This document shows positions 1-6,584 of a stretch of DNA of 17,749 nt, piece after piece. This DNA is from DAOTUB01 sp034437455 (lineage in GTDB: Bacteria > Chloroflexota > Anaerolineae > B4-G1). The stretch is taken from positions 1 through 17,749 of the forward strand of contig DAOTUB010000197.1 of assembly GCA_034437455.1 (NCBI GenBank). Reading direction: 5' to 3'. The notes under the pieces are model-generated. The model saw only the letters and a program-made list of their open reading frames with translations, was not told the DNA's origin and searched no databases. The position numbers were made by a program, and so were the translations under genes. Every line of letters starts with the position of its first letter. Positions within the stretch are counted from its first letter, which is position 1.

Positions 1-1
1 T

Positions 2-1057
2 GAGGCGGCGGCAGAAGAAGCGCCGCCCGCATGGCTCGAAGAAGGAGCGATGCCCTCGGGCGACGACGCCCTGGCCTGGCTCGAGCAACTGGCAGCGGGC
101 AAGGAGGACGAGCTGCGCGCCCAGGCCGAGGTCGAGGCCGAGGCCCGCATGGCCCAGATCATGGGCCGCCCCGAGGCGAAGGAAGCACCGCCTCCTGCCG
201 AGATCGCGCCGGAGGAAGCGCCGCCGCCGGAAGAGGCCGAGCCTGAGATCGCGCCGCCAACCCTGGAGGCTGAACCAGAGATCCCAGCAGAGATGCCACC
301 AGAGGAACTCCCACCCCCAGAAGCGGCTGAAATCCCCGGTTGGCTGCAAGAACTTGCACCACCGGAGGCGGCTGAGCCTGAGATCGCGCCGCCCACCCTT
401 GAGGCTGAGCCAGAGATTCCAACAGAAGCCGCTCCGCCAGTGGAAGAGGCTCCGCCGGTAGAAGCTGTACCATCCATAGCTCCCGAAGAAGTCTTCGCTC
501 CTGCTATAGAGGAAGCGCCTGTACCGGCGCCGCCAGAAGAAGTTACCGTTCCACCTGTCGAAGAGATCGTTGCCCATCCAGATGTATTCGGCTGGACGGC
601 GTTCGGCGCGCCCGAAGTCGTCCCTGTAGAGGAAAAGGCTCCGCCGGTAGAGGAAGTTGAACCAGAAGTCATGCAGCCGGAGGAGATCACAGTCACCCCA
701 GAAGCCGAAGAAGCTGAACCGATGCCAGAAGTGCCCGAGGGAGAGGCCCTGGAGGCTCTCCTCGAATCTATCGCCGCCCAGCAAGCCTACCTCGAGGAAC
801 ATCCACGCGATTACGAGGCTCAACTATCGCTGGCCCAGACATTATGGCAAGCCGGTAAGTGGGATCAAGCCCTCGAGAAGTACACCAGCCTGATCCGATC
901 CGGCAAAGTGATCGAAGACGTGATCCCAGATTTAGAAAAATGCCTGGAGCAGCGTCCCCAGGTTAACATCCGGCAGGCGCTGGGCGACGCTTATATGAAA
1001 GACGGTCAACTGCAAAAAGCACTCGATACATATCGTCGAGCGTTAGAAACCCTGTAG
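2..1057 (+). CDS. Pro/Glu-rich TPR protein, C-terminal part (5' end outside window)
   Basis: The reading frame is open from the first bases, so the true start lies upstream; the ATG at 50 is only the first internal Met. The visible 351 residues have three parts. First is a charged N-terminal stretch with Trp-Leu motifs (A-W-L-E around residues 10-13 and 25-28, P-G-W-L-Q at about 112-116). Next is a long low-complexity Pro/Glu/Ala linker (about 60-245), which includes a duplicated block. Last is a C-terminal helical domain of about 100 residues that reads as two or three TPR units. No signal peptide or membrane segment is visible. The gene ends 18 nt before ndk, so the two are probably co-transcribed. 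TPR domains mediate protein-protein contacts; the partner cannot be named. The linker is probably disordered (inference). Confidence is high that it is coding and moderate for TPR. Confidence 0.85.
   Translation, partial: EAAAEEAPPAWLEEGAMPSGDDALAWLEQLAAGKEDELRAQAEVEAEARMAQIMGRPEAKEAPPPAEIAPEEAPPPEEAEPEIAPPTLEAEPEIPAEMPPEELPPPEAAEIPGWLQELAPPEAAEPEIAPPTLEAEPEIPTEAAPPVEEAPPVEAVPSIAPEEVFAPAIEEAPVPAPPEEVTVPPVEEIVAHPDVFGWTAFGAPEVVPVEEKAPPVEEVEPEVMQPEEITVTPEAEEAEPMPEVPEGEALEALLESIAAQQAYLEEHPRDYEAQLSLAQTLWQAGKWDQALEKYTSLIRSGKVIEDVIPDLEKCLEQRPQVNIRQALGDAYMKDGQLQKALDTYRRALETL
236..421 (+). repeat. Duplicated 51-bp block in the Pro/Glu linker
   Basis: Positions 236-286 and 371-421 are nearly the same 51 bases, differing at about six sites, mostly third codon positions. 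Both encode the same phase of A-E-P-E-I-A-P-P-T-L-E-A-E-P-E-I-P. The 84-nt spacer carries the P-G-W-L-Q motif. This looks like an in-frame segmental duplication within the disordered linker. Confidence 0.8.
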
Positions 1058-1075
1058 ACGTAAAGGAGAAGAGAC

Positions 1076-1525
1076 TTGGAACACACGCTAGTCATCATCA
1101 AACCCGACGCCGTACAGCGTGGGCTGATCGGAGAGATCATCGCCCGGTTCGAGCGACGAGGGCTGCGCATCGCGGCGATGAAATTGATGCAAGTGGACGA
1201 ACCGCTGGCCCGACGCCACTATGCCATCCACGAGGGCAAACCGTTCTTCGAGCCCCTGATCCAATACATCACCTCCAGCCCGGTCGTGGTGACGGTGTTG
1301 GAAGGAAACGACGTCATCGAGACCGTGCGGCGCACGATGGGCGCGACGAATCCGGCCGAGGCCGACCCCGGCACCATCCGCGCCGACTTTGGCCTGGAGA
1401 TCGGGCGCAACCTGGTACACGGCTCCGATGGGCCAGAGACGGCAGCCATCGAAGTGCCGCTCTTTTTTGCAGAGGATGAGCTTCTCTCCTACGAGCGGGA
1501 CACCGACCGCTGGATATTTGAGTAA
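1076..1525 (+). CDS. ndk: Nucleoside diphosphate kinase
   Basis: The 149-residue product matches the usual length of this family (about 140-150). NDK transfers the gamma phosphate from ATP to NDPs through a phosphohistidine and balances NTP and dNTP pools in the cytoplasm. Visible hallmarks are the N-terminal T-L-V-I-I-K-P-D-A-V strand, the R-R-T-M-G-A-T-N-P motif (residues 85-93) and the active-site N-L-V-H-G-S-D with catalytic His115. The start is TTG at 1076: AAAGGAG at 1062-1068 stands 7 nt upstream, and the protein begins at the conserved first strand. It lies 18 nt after the TPR gene and is probably translated from the same transcript. Nothing essential is missing. Confidence 0.97.
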   Translation: MEHTLVIIKPDAVQRGLIGEIIARFERRGLRIAAMKLMQVDEPLARRHYAIHEGKPFFEPLIQYITSSPVVVTVLEGNDVIETVRRTMGATNPAEADPGTIRADFGLEIGRNLVHGSDGPETAAIEVPLFFAEDELLSYERDTDRWIFE

Positions 1526-1566
1526 CACTCAACCACCTGGCAAAGATTGCGTAAACCTTCGCCAGG
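1518..1566 (+). terminator. Two hairpins after ndk, possible weak terminator or attenuator
   Basis: A perfect hexamer inverted repeat (TTGAGT 1518-1523, ACTCAA 1527-1532) spans the ndk stop codon. It is followed by a 10-bp arm pair with one mismatch (1536-1545 with 1557-1566, 11-nt loop). No proper U tract follows, so termination would be inefficient; mRNA processing or attenuation before the SPFH gene is as likely. Confidence 0.35.
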
Positions 1567-1582
1567 ATTTAGCAACATACAT

Positions 1583-1588
1583 AGGAGG
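1583..1588 (+). promoter_or_regulatory. Shine-Dalgarno that sets the SPFH gene start
   Basis: AGGAGG lies 6 nt before the ATG at 1595. It selects this Met over the in-frame ATG at 1547, which has no comparable site and would put 16 extra residues before the membrane anchor. Confidence 0.8.
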
Positions 1589-1594
1589 TACAAA

Positions 1595-2683
1595 ATGACG
1601 CGAACGATAAGACCCGCCGGCCAGTTGAGAGTGCCGGCTGTGGCAATGATAGTAGTGCTCGTGCTCCTCTTTGGTTTGATGGCTGTTGGGCAGGCTTACA
1701 CTCCCGTCGAGCCTGGAACGGTAGTGTTGATCAAACGGTTTGGAGGGCTGACGGGAGATGTTTATACAGAAGGACTGCACTGGCGCATGCCATTTGTGGA
1801 CCGGATGGTAGTCATTCCCACCGCCATTCGGACGTATGAAACCAGCGACGAGCCTACAGGGTCCACTGCCGACTACCGAGACATCCCCGTAACGGCACAG
1901 ACGATAGATGGCCAGCAAACCACGATCAAGTATACTGTGGTGTTCTTCATACCGCCTGAGAAAGCCGTGAGTATTTTGCGAACCGTCGGCGGCATGGATG
2001 CCATCGTAAGCAATGTGGTAAAAACAAACTCCAGGAACCTGGTGCGCATGTGGGCGCAGAAATACACCGCCGAGGATCTGTACAGCGGTGAGGGGATCTT
2101 TGAATACGAGTACGCCGTACGAGATGCACTCGTGCGAGCGTTTGAAGGGTACGGCGTCACCCTCGATCGGTTTCTAGTCCGAAAGATAGACTTTGATGAT
2201 GATTACATCAAGGCCATCGAGCAACAACAGATTGCCCAGGAGGCCATCGAAACCGCCCAATACACCTCAGAGGCCGCCGAGTACGAGAAGGAACGGCAGA
2301 TACGCCTGGCGGAGGCAGAAGCGAAGCGAACCACGCTACAGGCGGCGGCAGACGCAGAAAGAACCAAGCTCCAAGCAGCGGCAGACGCCGAACGCCAGCG
2401 CCTCCTGGCCGACTCGGAAGCGTACAGCATCAAGGCGCGCGCCGAAGCGGATGCCGAGCGCCAGCGCCTCCTGGCCGAGGCCGAGGCATACAGCATCGAA
2501 AAACGGGGCGAGGCGCTGAAACAATTCCCCGATCTGGTCCAGTGGGAATTCGTCCGCAACCTCCAGAACGTCCAGTGGGGCATTCTGCCGGGCGAGGGAG
2601 TCACGCCGCTGATGCCTCTGCCCGCTTTCGAGGAGCAGCCAGAAGAAGGGGTAACCATCACTCCTGAATCTCCTAGCCCGTAA
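1595..2683 (+). CDS. SPFH/band-7 (prohibitin/stomatin-like) membrane protein
   Basis: The protein has 362 residues. A short basic N-terminus precedes one hydrophobic segment (about 13-34), which anchors it in the cytoplasmic membrane. A band-7 fold follows (about 35-205), including the typical G-T-V-V-L-I-K-R-F-G-G start, a G-L-H-W-R-M-P-F-V-D strand, and an R-x-A-F-E-G-Y-G-V-T-L-D-R segment. Residues 205-310 form an Ala/Glu/Arg-rich coiled coil with tandem repeats. The C-terminus is a Pro/Glu-rich tail. SPFH proteins oligomerise into membrane scaffolds or cages, often modulating proteases such as FtsH; no such partner is next door. It follows ndk by 69 nt and ends at a strong terminator. The family is clear but the specific function is not. 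Confidence 0.92.
   Translation: MTRTIRPAGQLRVPAVAMIVVLVLLFGLMAVGQAYTPVEPGTVVLIKRFGGLTGDVYTEGLHWRMPFVDRMVVIPTAIRTYETSDEPTGSTADYRDIPVTAQTIDGQQTTIKYTVVFFIPPEKAVSILRTVGGMDAIVSNVVKTNSRNLVRMWAQKYTAEDLYSGEGIFEYEYAVRDALVRAFEGYGVTLDRFLVRKIDFDDDYIKAIEQQQIAQEAIETAQYTSEAAEYEKERQIRLAEAEAKRTTLQAAADAERTKLQAAADAERQRLLADSEAYSIKARAEADAERQRLLAEAEAYSIEKRGEALKQFPDLVQWEFVRNLQNVQWGILPGEGVTPLMPLPAFEEQPEEGVTITPESPSP
2387..2518 (+). repeat. 66-bp tandem duplication in the SPFH coiled coil
   Basis: Two consecutive 22-codon units (2387-2452 and 2453-2518) both begin A-E-R-Q-R-L-L-A and contain E-A-Y-S-I. The first 24 bases differ at only one site, and similarity falls toward the 3' end. A shorter, related 11-residue unit (L-Q-A-A-A-D-A-E-R) is repeated just upstream. 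Expansion by unequal recombination or slippage is the simplest reading. Confidence 0.8.
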
Positions 2684-2694
2684 GCGTGACGCTC

Positions 2695-2721
2695 AAAAGG
2701 GGCGTGATGGGCGCCCCTTTT
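2695..2721 (+). terminator. Intrinsic terminator after the SPFH gene
   Basis: A perfect 10-bp stem pairs AAAAGGGGCG (2695-2704) with CGCCCCTTTT (2712-2721) around a 7-nt loop. The stem is GC-rich near the loop and ends in T residues, with more T just after. It starts 11 nt beyond the SPFH stop codon and should end the upstream operon. Confidence 0.85.
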
Positions 2722-2766
2722 CGTTTGCTACCAGCGACCAGTACTACAACGAGATTTCGCTACCTC

Positions 2767-2869
2767 CGTCACCCTGAGCGGAGCGTAGCGGAGTCGAAGG
2801 GTCTCCACGCTCGACACAGAGAGATTTCTCGACTCCACTCCGCTTCGCTCCGTTCCGCTCGAAATGACG
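2767..2869 (+). repeat. Dispersed hairpin repeat, copy 1
   Basis: This 103-bp element begins CGTCACCCTGAGCG and ends CGCTCGAAATGACG, so its tips are imperfect inverted repeats. Internally, GGAGCGTAGCGGAG...TCGA (2780-2797) is complementary to 2829-2851. A second copy in the same orientation lies at 15576-15665; the first 50 bases differ at only three positions. From memory, very similar sequence recurs in Chloroflexota and other genomes as intergenic repeats. It ends 41 nt before the Sir2 start. No clear target-site duplication is visible. Confidence 0.85.
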
Positions 2870-2910
2870 ACTATTCAAAAGTATCGTTGCAATACTAGAA
2901 AGGAGTCACT

Positions 2911-3624
2911 ATGCCCGAACCAATCCAAACCCCGGTGGCCGTACTCACCGGCGCCGGGATCTCTGCCGAAAGCGGCGTGCCCACCTTCCGCGGCGAGGAA
3001 GGACTGTGGCGCAACTACCGGGCCGAGCAACTGGCGACGCCGGGCGCCTTCCAGCGCGACCCGGCGCTGGTGTGGGAGTGGTACAACTGGCGGCGCGGGC
3101 TGATCGGCGACTGCGCGCCCAACGCCGCCCACCAGGCGCTGGCAGAGATGGAAGCGGCACTGCCCGACTTTACGCTCATCACGCAGAACGTGGATGGGCT
3201 TCACCGGCTGGCCGGAAGCCGCCACGTGCTGGAGCTGCACGGGAACCTCTGGCGCATCCGATGCGTCGGTTGCGGTGCGACGACTGAAGATCGCAGCGTG
3301 CCACTCCCCACCCCACCCCACTGCCCCGAATGCGGCGGATTGCTGCGGCCCGACGTGGTCTGGTTCGGAGAATCGCTCCCACCGGGGATACTGGAGGAGG
3401 CGTGGGAAGTGGCGGCTCGCTGCCGCACGATGCTGGTGATTGGGACGTCGGCGGTGGTGCAGCCGGCCGCCTCGCTGCCGATGGTGGCGTTGAGAAATGG
3501 AGCACGATTGATCGAGGTCAATCCCGCCGAGACGCCGCTGTCGGACCACGCCCACGAGATACTGCGCGGCCCGGCCGCCGAGTTATTGCCCGAATGGTGG
3601 AAAAGTCACCGACCTAATCTATAA
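2911..3624 (+). CDS. NAD+-dependent Sir2 protein deacylase (CobB/SIRT5-like)
   Basis: The 237-residue product removes acyl groups from protein lysines, consuming NAD+ and releasing nicotinamide and O-acyl-ADP-ribose. All core motifs are present: G-A-G-I-S-A-E-S-G-V-P-T-F-R-G (14-28), T-Q-N-V-D-G-L-H (91-98), catalytic His110 in L-E-L-H-G, and zinc cysteines 118, 121, 138 and 141. Tyr58 and Arg61 form the Y-x-x-R pair that SIRT5 and E. coli CobB use to bind succinyl or malonyl groups, so desuccinylase/demalonylase activity is expected (family knowledge). AAAGGAG ends 5 nt before the ATG. The gene stands alone: a terminator and a repeat lie upstream, and a transposon-like element lies downstream. 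No promoter was identified with confidence. Confidence 0.95.
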   Translation: MPEPIQTPVAVLTGAGISAESGVPTFRGEEGLWRNYRAEQLATPGAFQRDPALVWEWYNWRRGLIGDCAPNAAHQALAEMEAALPDFTLITQNVDGLHRLAGSRHVLELHGNLWRIRCVGCGATTEDRSVPLPTPPHCPECGGLLRPDVVWFGESLPPGILEEAWEVAARCRTMLVIGTSAVVQPAASLPMVALRNGARLIEVNPAETPLSDHAHEILRGPAAELLPEWWKSHRPNL

Positions 3625-3672
3625 AGCTCCTCAACACAGTGCGCCCGCTCACGTCTCCAGATGACGACGGAT

Positions 3673-3800
3673 TAAAGAAATGGGTGTGTTTCACCTCAGT
3701 TGGGATTTGGATCGTAGTAGGCGATTTATCGCCGCAACAGCGCGCTGAAGCGCATACTACGAACATCTCTCAACTCATTTGAAACGCACCCTAAAGAAAT
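3673..3800. mobile_element. MITE-like palindromic element with 9-bp target-site duplication
   Basis: The 110-bp body (3682-3791) has 12-bp terminal inverted repeats, GGGTGTGTTTCA at the left and TGAAACGCACCC at the right, with one mismatch that is a G-U pair in RNA. Immediately outside both ends is the same 9-mer, TAAAGAAAT (3673-3681 and 3792-3800), the expected footprint of transposition. Inside, CGTAGTA (3713-3719) pairs with TACTACG (3755-3761). That stem encloses two perfect hairpins, 3720-3733 and 3742-3753, which gives a three-way junction. There is no coding capacity, so any movement would need a transposase supplied in trans. Confidence 0.8.
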
Positions 3801-3847
3801 ACACGATAATTGTGCAACCGCTCAGGCTACTTCCCTCGGAAACTAAT

Positions 3848-3860
3848 TTTTGTCACAAAA
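3848..3860. promoter_or_regulatory. Small AT-rich palindrome upstream of the chaperone promoter
   Basis: TTTTGT (3848-3853) and ACAAAA (3855-3860) are exact inverted repeats around a single C, 41 bp upstream of the -35 box. It could be an operator, but it is short and AT-rich and does not match the CIRCE heat-shock operator, so the regulatory reading is weak. Confidence 0.25.
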
Positions 3861-3901
3861 TCGTTTTTACTGCTTATTACGACAACAAGTGGCGCGCCTG
3901 T

Positions 3902-3930
3902 TTGCCAGTTTGCCCATTAGCATTTATAAT
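3902..3930 (+). promoter_or_regulatory. Sigma70-type promoter of the TPR/J/GrpE/Hsp70 operon
   Basis: TTGCCA (3902-3907), a 17-bp spacer and a perfect TATAAT (3925-3930) make a near-consensus vegetative promoter. Transcription should begin near 3937. No heat-shock sigma or CIRCE signature was seen, so housekeeping expression is the simplest inference. Confidence 0.75.
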
Positions 3931-3961
3931 AGCCTGATTGAAAGGACGGGTCAAAAAAATA

Positions 3962-6196
3962 ATGGCCAAACGTAGACACAAGAGACAAAGCTCGGCCGCC
4001 TTGCGGCGGAACGGGTTAAAAGCATTCAAAAAGAGGGATTATAGCAAGGCAATTGAAACGTGGGAGCGAGTGGGCCAGCAGACTCCCGATATGCAACCGA
4101 CTTCGGCGCTGGCCGAGGCATACTTCCGCCGAGGATTGAAGCACCTGTACGGCAAAACTCGCCAAGCTCAGGCTGGCCTCGATGACCTGAAGCAAGCGGT
4201 CGAGTTACAACCGGACGATCCTCGCTATATCTATCACATGGGCCTGGCCGCGCACCGTCAGGGCGATCTGGAGGAAGCGATCCGCGCCTACCGGAAAGCT
4301 CTCGGACAGGGAGAGGAGTTTGCCAGCCGCGCGGCCTATCCCCTGGCGTTGGCGCTGTTCCAAAGCGGCGAGGACCCGACTGCTGCTCCGGAGTGGTCGG
4401 CTCTATCGGCGACAGAGCAAGCGATGTTGAGCCAGGCAGACGTGTTCCGTCGCCGGCCGTACACCCTCCCGCCCAACGCGCCGCCGCTATGGCGCGGAAT
4501 GGCGGCGCTGGACGAGGGCGACCGGGAACTGGCTCTCTCCACCCTCGACGACGTCCTACAGAACTCGACTCACCCCGTCGAACAACGAATGGCTCACTAC
4601 TATCTGGGCGTCCTGGCGGCGCAGGATGAGGATTGGGACACGGCGCGCCGACATTGGAACGCCGCCCGCGCGGCTGGCTTTATGGCGCCGCGCCTGACAG
4701 ATAACCTGGGCAAAGTCTACCACCGTCTGGCCGAAGAGCGCCTGATGGATAAAGACGCACAAGGCGCGCTGGAGGCCGCGACCGAGGCGCTGCGTCACAA
4801 GCCCGACGACAACAGGCTCGCCGAACTCGTATCCAACGCACATCAACATCTGGCTCACGAGGCCGCCTCTGCCGATCAGTGGGCCACTGCCCTGGAGCAT
4901 TGGAAAGCGGCCGATGAAGCGGAAGGGGGAAGCTTTCGGCTGGCCTACAATCTGGCGTTGGCCCACGAACGCGCCGAAGAATTCCTCATCGCGGGCGAAA
5001 AATGGCGCGAGGCGTTGCGCCGCCGCCCGCGCCGCGACGATCATCCGGACGCTATTGACGACGAGCAGGTGGCCCAATTGTGGCGGCGGGCCGCCGAGGC
5101 GTACAGTAGGGCCGGCGAGTACGACGAAGCAGTGCACGTCTACCGGCAAGCCGTCAAATGGAATCCAGCCAACGTCGAGACGCGCCTGACGTTGGTGGAA
5201 GCACTGCTGGCCAATGGCCAGGTGCAGGCAGCGCAGAACGAGCTGGACCGCATCCTGGAGCGCGATCCGGACAACATCCCGGCGCTGCTGCGCCAGGGAG
5301 AAGTCATCGTCGCAAGTGGAGGCTGGTGGTGGTGGAACAGCCCTACTTCTTGTTGGGAAAAAGTGCTACAACTTGAACCAGATCACCCCACCGCTCTCCA
5401 ATTACTGGCCGATTTTTACCAGGATCAGGCGGAATCCGAGCTTTCGTGGGGCAACTATGCCGGCGCAGTTGAGATGTACCAGCAGGCGCTCGAATACCAA
5501 CCCAAGAACAGCTCGATCCTGGCGGCGCTGGGAGGCTGCTACCTGAGAATGGACAAGCAGGCCAACGCTCAATACTATATGGCGCAGGCGTTGAGCGACG
5601 AGCAAAAAGATCTGAACGTGTACAACGAGATCATCCACGCCTGGTTGGACGTGGACGAACCCGATCAGGCGTTCGCCGTGATGGAGCAAGCAGAAGCCGC
5701 TGTTGATACGATACCTTCCGCATTCTACATCGCTCAGGCGTACTACTGCCTCCCCCACAGAAGCGAACTGGCGCGTCCCTGGCTGGAGCGAGCCATCGAA
5801 AAGGCATTACCTGGTGAACCCATCTTTATGGCCATTGGCGAGATGGCCTTCAGCGCCCAAGCCTGGGAGATCGCGCAAGAGTACCTGGAGCGAGCGATAG
5901 CGGCCGACCAGGAAACAGGGCAAGCCCACCTTTTGCTGGGTGTCTTGGCCACTCAAAGCGACGATCATAGAGCGGCTGACAAGCACTGGAAAAAGGCCGA
6001 AAGCATCGCCCGCCGGAAACAGGATGAGGAATTGATGGAACGAGTGGAGATGACTCGTATCCTATTCACCGGACCGCCCGGATTGGCGAGGATATTGATG
6101 GACCTCGGGGGCGGACCGTTTGACGGCTCCCCCTTTGCAGAACCGGACTATTTCTACGACGAGGACGAGGATGATGACGACTTTTTCTGGGACTGA
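3962..6196 (+). CDS. Large TPR protein, first gene of the chaperone operon
   Basis: The protein has 744 residues, with a very basic start (M-A-K-R-R-H-K-R) and then many TPR-like helical pairs over about 17-690. Clear units include those around 80-113 (P-D-D-P-R-Y...A-I-R-A-Y-R-K-A-L), 372-405, 435-475, 480-513 and 585-650. It ends in an acidic aromatic tail (D-Y-F-Y-D-E-D-E-D, then D-D-D-D-F-F-W-D). Four consecutive Trp occur at 455-458. It has no signal peptide or membrane segment and is presumably cytoplasmic. ATG 3962 was chosen over the in-frame TTG at 3938: the promoter predicts transcription starting near 3937, which leaves the TTG no SD, while AAAGGA (3941-3946) sits before the ATG, although 15 nt away. 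The next gene overlaps its 3' end. Linkage suggests an adaptor or co-chaperone for the downstream Hsp70 (inference). Confidence 0.88.
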   Translation: MAKRRHKRQSSAALRRNGLKAFKKRDYSKAIETWERVGQQTPDMQPTSALAEAYFRRGLKHLYGKTRQAQAGLDDLKQAVELQPDDPRYIYHMGLAAHRQGDLEEAIRAYRKALGQGEEFASRAAYPLALALFQSGEDPTAAPEWSALSATEQAMLSQADVFRRRPYTLPPNAPPLWRGMAALDEGDRELALSTLDDVLQNSTHPVEQRMAHYYLGVLAAQDEDWDTARRHWNAARAAGFMAPRLTDNLGKVYHRLAEERLMDKDAQGALEAATEALRHKPDDNRLAELVSNAHQHLAHEAASADQWATALEHWKAADEAEGGSFRLAYNLALAHERAEEFLIAGEKWREALRRRPRRDDHPDAIDDEQVAQLWRRAAEAYSRAGEYDEAVHVYRQAVKWNPANVETRLTLVEALLANGQVQAAQNELDRILERDPDNIPALLRQGEVIVASGGWWWWNSPTSCWEKVLQLEPDHPTALQLLADFYQDQAESELSWGNYAGAVEMYQQALEYQPKNSSILAALGGCYLRMDKQANAQYYMAQALSDEQKDLNVYNEIIHAWLDVDEPDQAFAVMEQAEAAVDTIPSAFYIAQAYYCLPHRSELARPWLERAIEKALPGEPIFMAIGEMAFSAQAWEIAQEYLERAIAADQETGQAHLLLGVLATQSDDHRAADKHWKKAESIARRKQDEELMERVEMTRILFTGPPGLARILMDLGGGPFDGSPFAEPDYFYDEDEDDDDFFWD
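5324..5335 (+). repeat. Four in-frame TGG codons
   Basis: TGG is repeated four times and read as Trp455-458 of the TPR protein, in a loop between two TPR helices. A triplet run of this kind is prone to replication slippage without shifting frame. Confidence 0.8.
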
Positions 6197-6584
6197 TCCA
6201 GGACGGGAATCCGCGCCGCGCTCTCGGGAAAGGACGTCCAACCTGACCAGCAGCGATCCTTACGCCGTGCTGGGATTGATGCGCGGCGCTTCGCCGCGCG
6301 AGATCAAGCGCGCTTACTTTGACCTGGTGCGCCAGTATCCGCCGGAGGAACACCCGGATGCCTTCAAGTTGATTCGGGCCGCCTACGAGAAACTGCGCAC
6401 AGCCGACGTCAAGGCAGAGACCGACCTCTTTTTGTTCCAGCCTCCATCCCCCTGGAAGCCGCGCAAGCGTCGGCGCAAGCTCGATCTCGAGGTTCATTCG
6501 GAGGACATCTGGTCGCTGCTGCAAGAACATGGCGATCTGGGACGCAGGGACTTTGAATCGGATTACAGACCGGTCAAGCTATGA
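6171..6584 (+). CDS. Small divergent J-domain (DnaJ-like) protein
   Basis: From this start the product has 137 residues. The J-like region is S-D-P-Y-A-V-L-G-L, then the helix II segment R-E-I-K-R-A-Y-F-D-L-V-R-Q-Y, then a helix III segment F-K-L-I-R-A-A-Y-E-K-L-R. It lacks the Gly/Phe, zinc-finger and C-terminal domains of true DnaJ. Where J-domains carry H-P-D after the helix II Tyr, this protein has P-P-E; an H-P-D occurs three residues later. J-proteins stimulate Hsp70 ATPase through that motif. The start is uncertain: ATG 6171 (GAGGA 5 nt upstream) overlaps the TPR gene by 26 nt, whereas CTG 6243 has AAAGGA exactly 8 nt upstream and begins just before the J-domain. The stop overlaps grpE as ATGA. 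It is probably a dedicated partner of the adjacent Hsp70. Confidence 0.8.
   Translation: MMTTFSGTDPGRESAPRSRERTSNLTSSDPYAVLGLMRGASPREIKRAYFDLVRQYPPEEHPDAFKLIRAAYEKLRTADVKAETDLFLFQPPSPWKPRKRRRKLDLEVHSEDIWSLLQEHGDLGRRDFESDYRPVKL

Larger units (their letters stand above)
3625..3961. other. 337-base gap between the Sir2 gene and the chaperone operon
   Basis: No credible gene is present. From left to right the gap holds: about 48 bp of plain sequence, a MITE-like element with 9-bp flanking direct repeats (3673-3800), an AT-rich stretch with a small palindrome (3848-3860), and a sigma70-type promoter (3902-3930) for the downstream operon. No terminator for the Sir2 gene was recognised. Confidence 0.7.

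Noticed and set aside
2767..2869. CRISPR array
   Set aside because: The two repeat copies are about 90-100 bp, 12.8 kb apart and internally palindromic, with no regular spacers and no cas genes.
2686..2898. Small frame after the SPFH gene
   Set aside because: It reads through the terminator and the dispersed repeat (H-P-E-R-S-V-A-E-S-K-G). This is a common mis-annotation of repeat DNA.
3713..3761. tRNA-like cloverleaf in the gap after the Sir2 gene
   Set aside because: There are only two inner hairpins and no anticodon arm, T-arm consensus or CCA-compatible acceptor stem. It is better explained as the core of the MITE-like element.
3801..3937. CIRCE or heat-shock operator for the chaperone operon
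   Set aside because: The TTAGCACTC-N9-GAGTGCTAA pattern is absent; only a short AT-rich palindrome and an ordinary vegetative promoter are visible.
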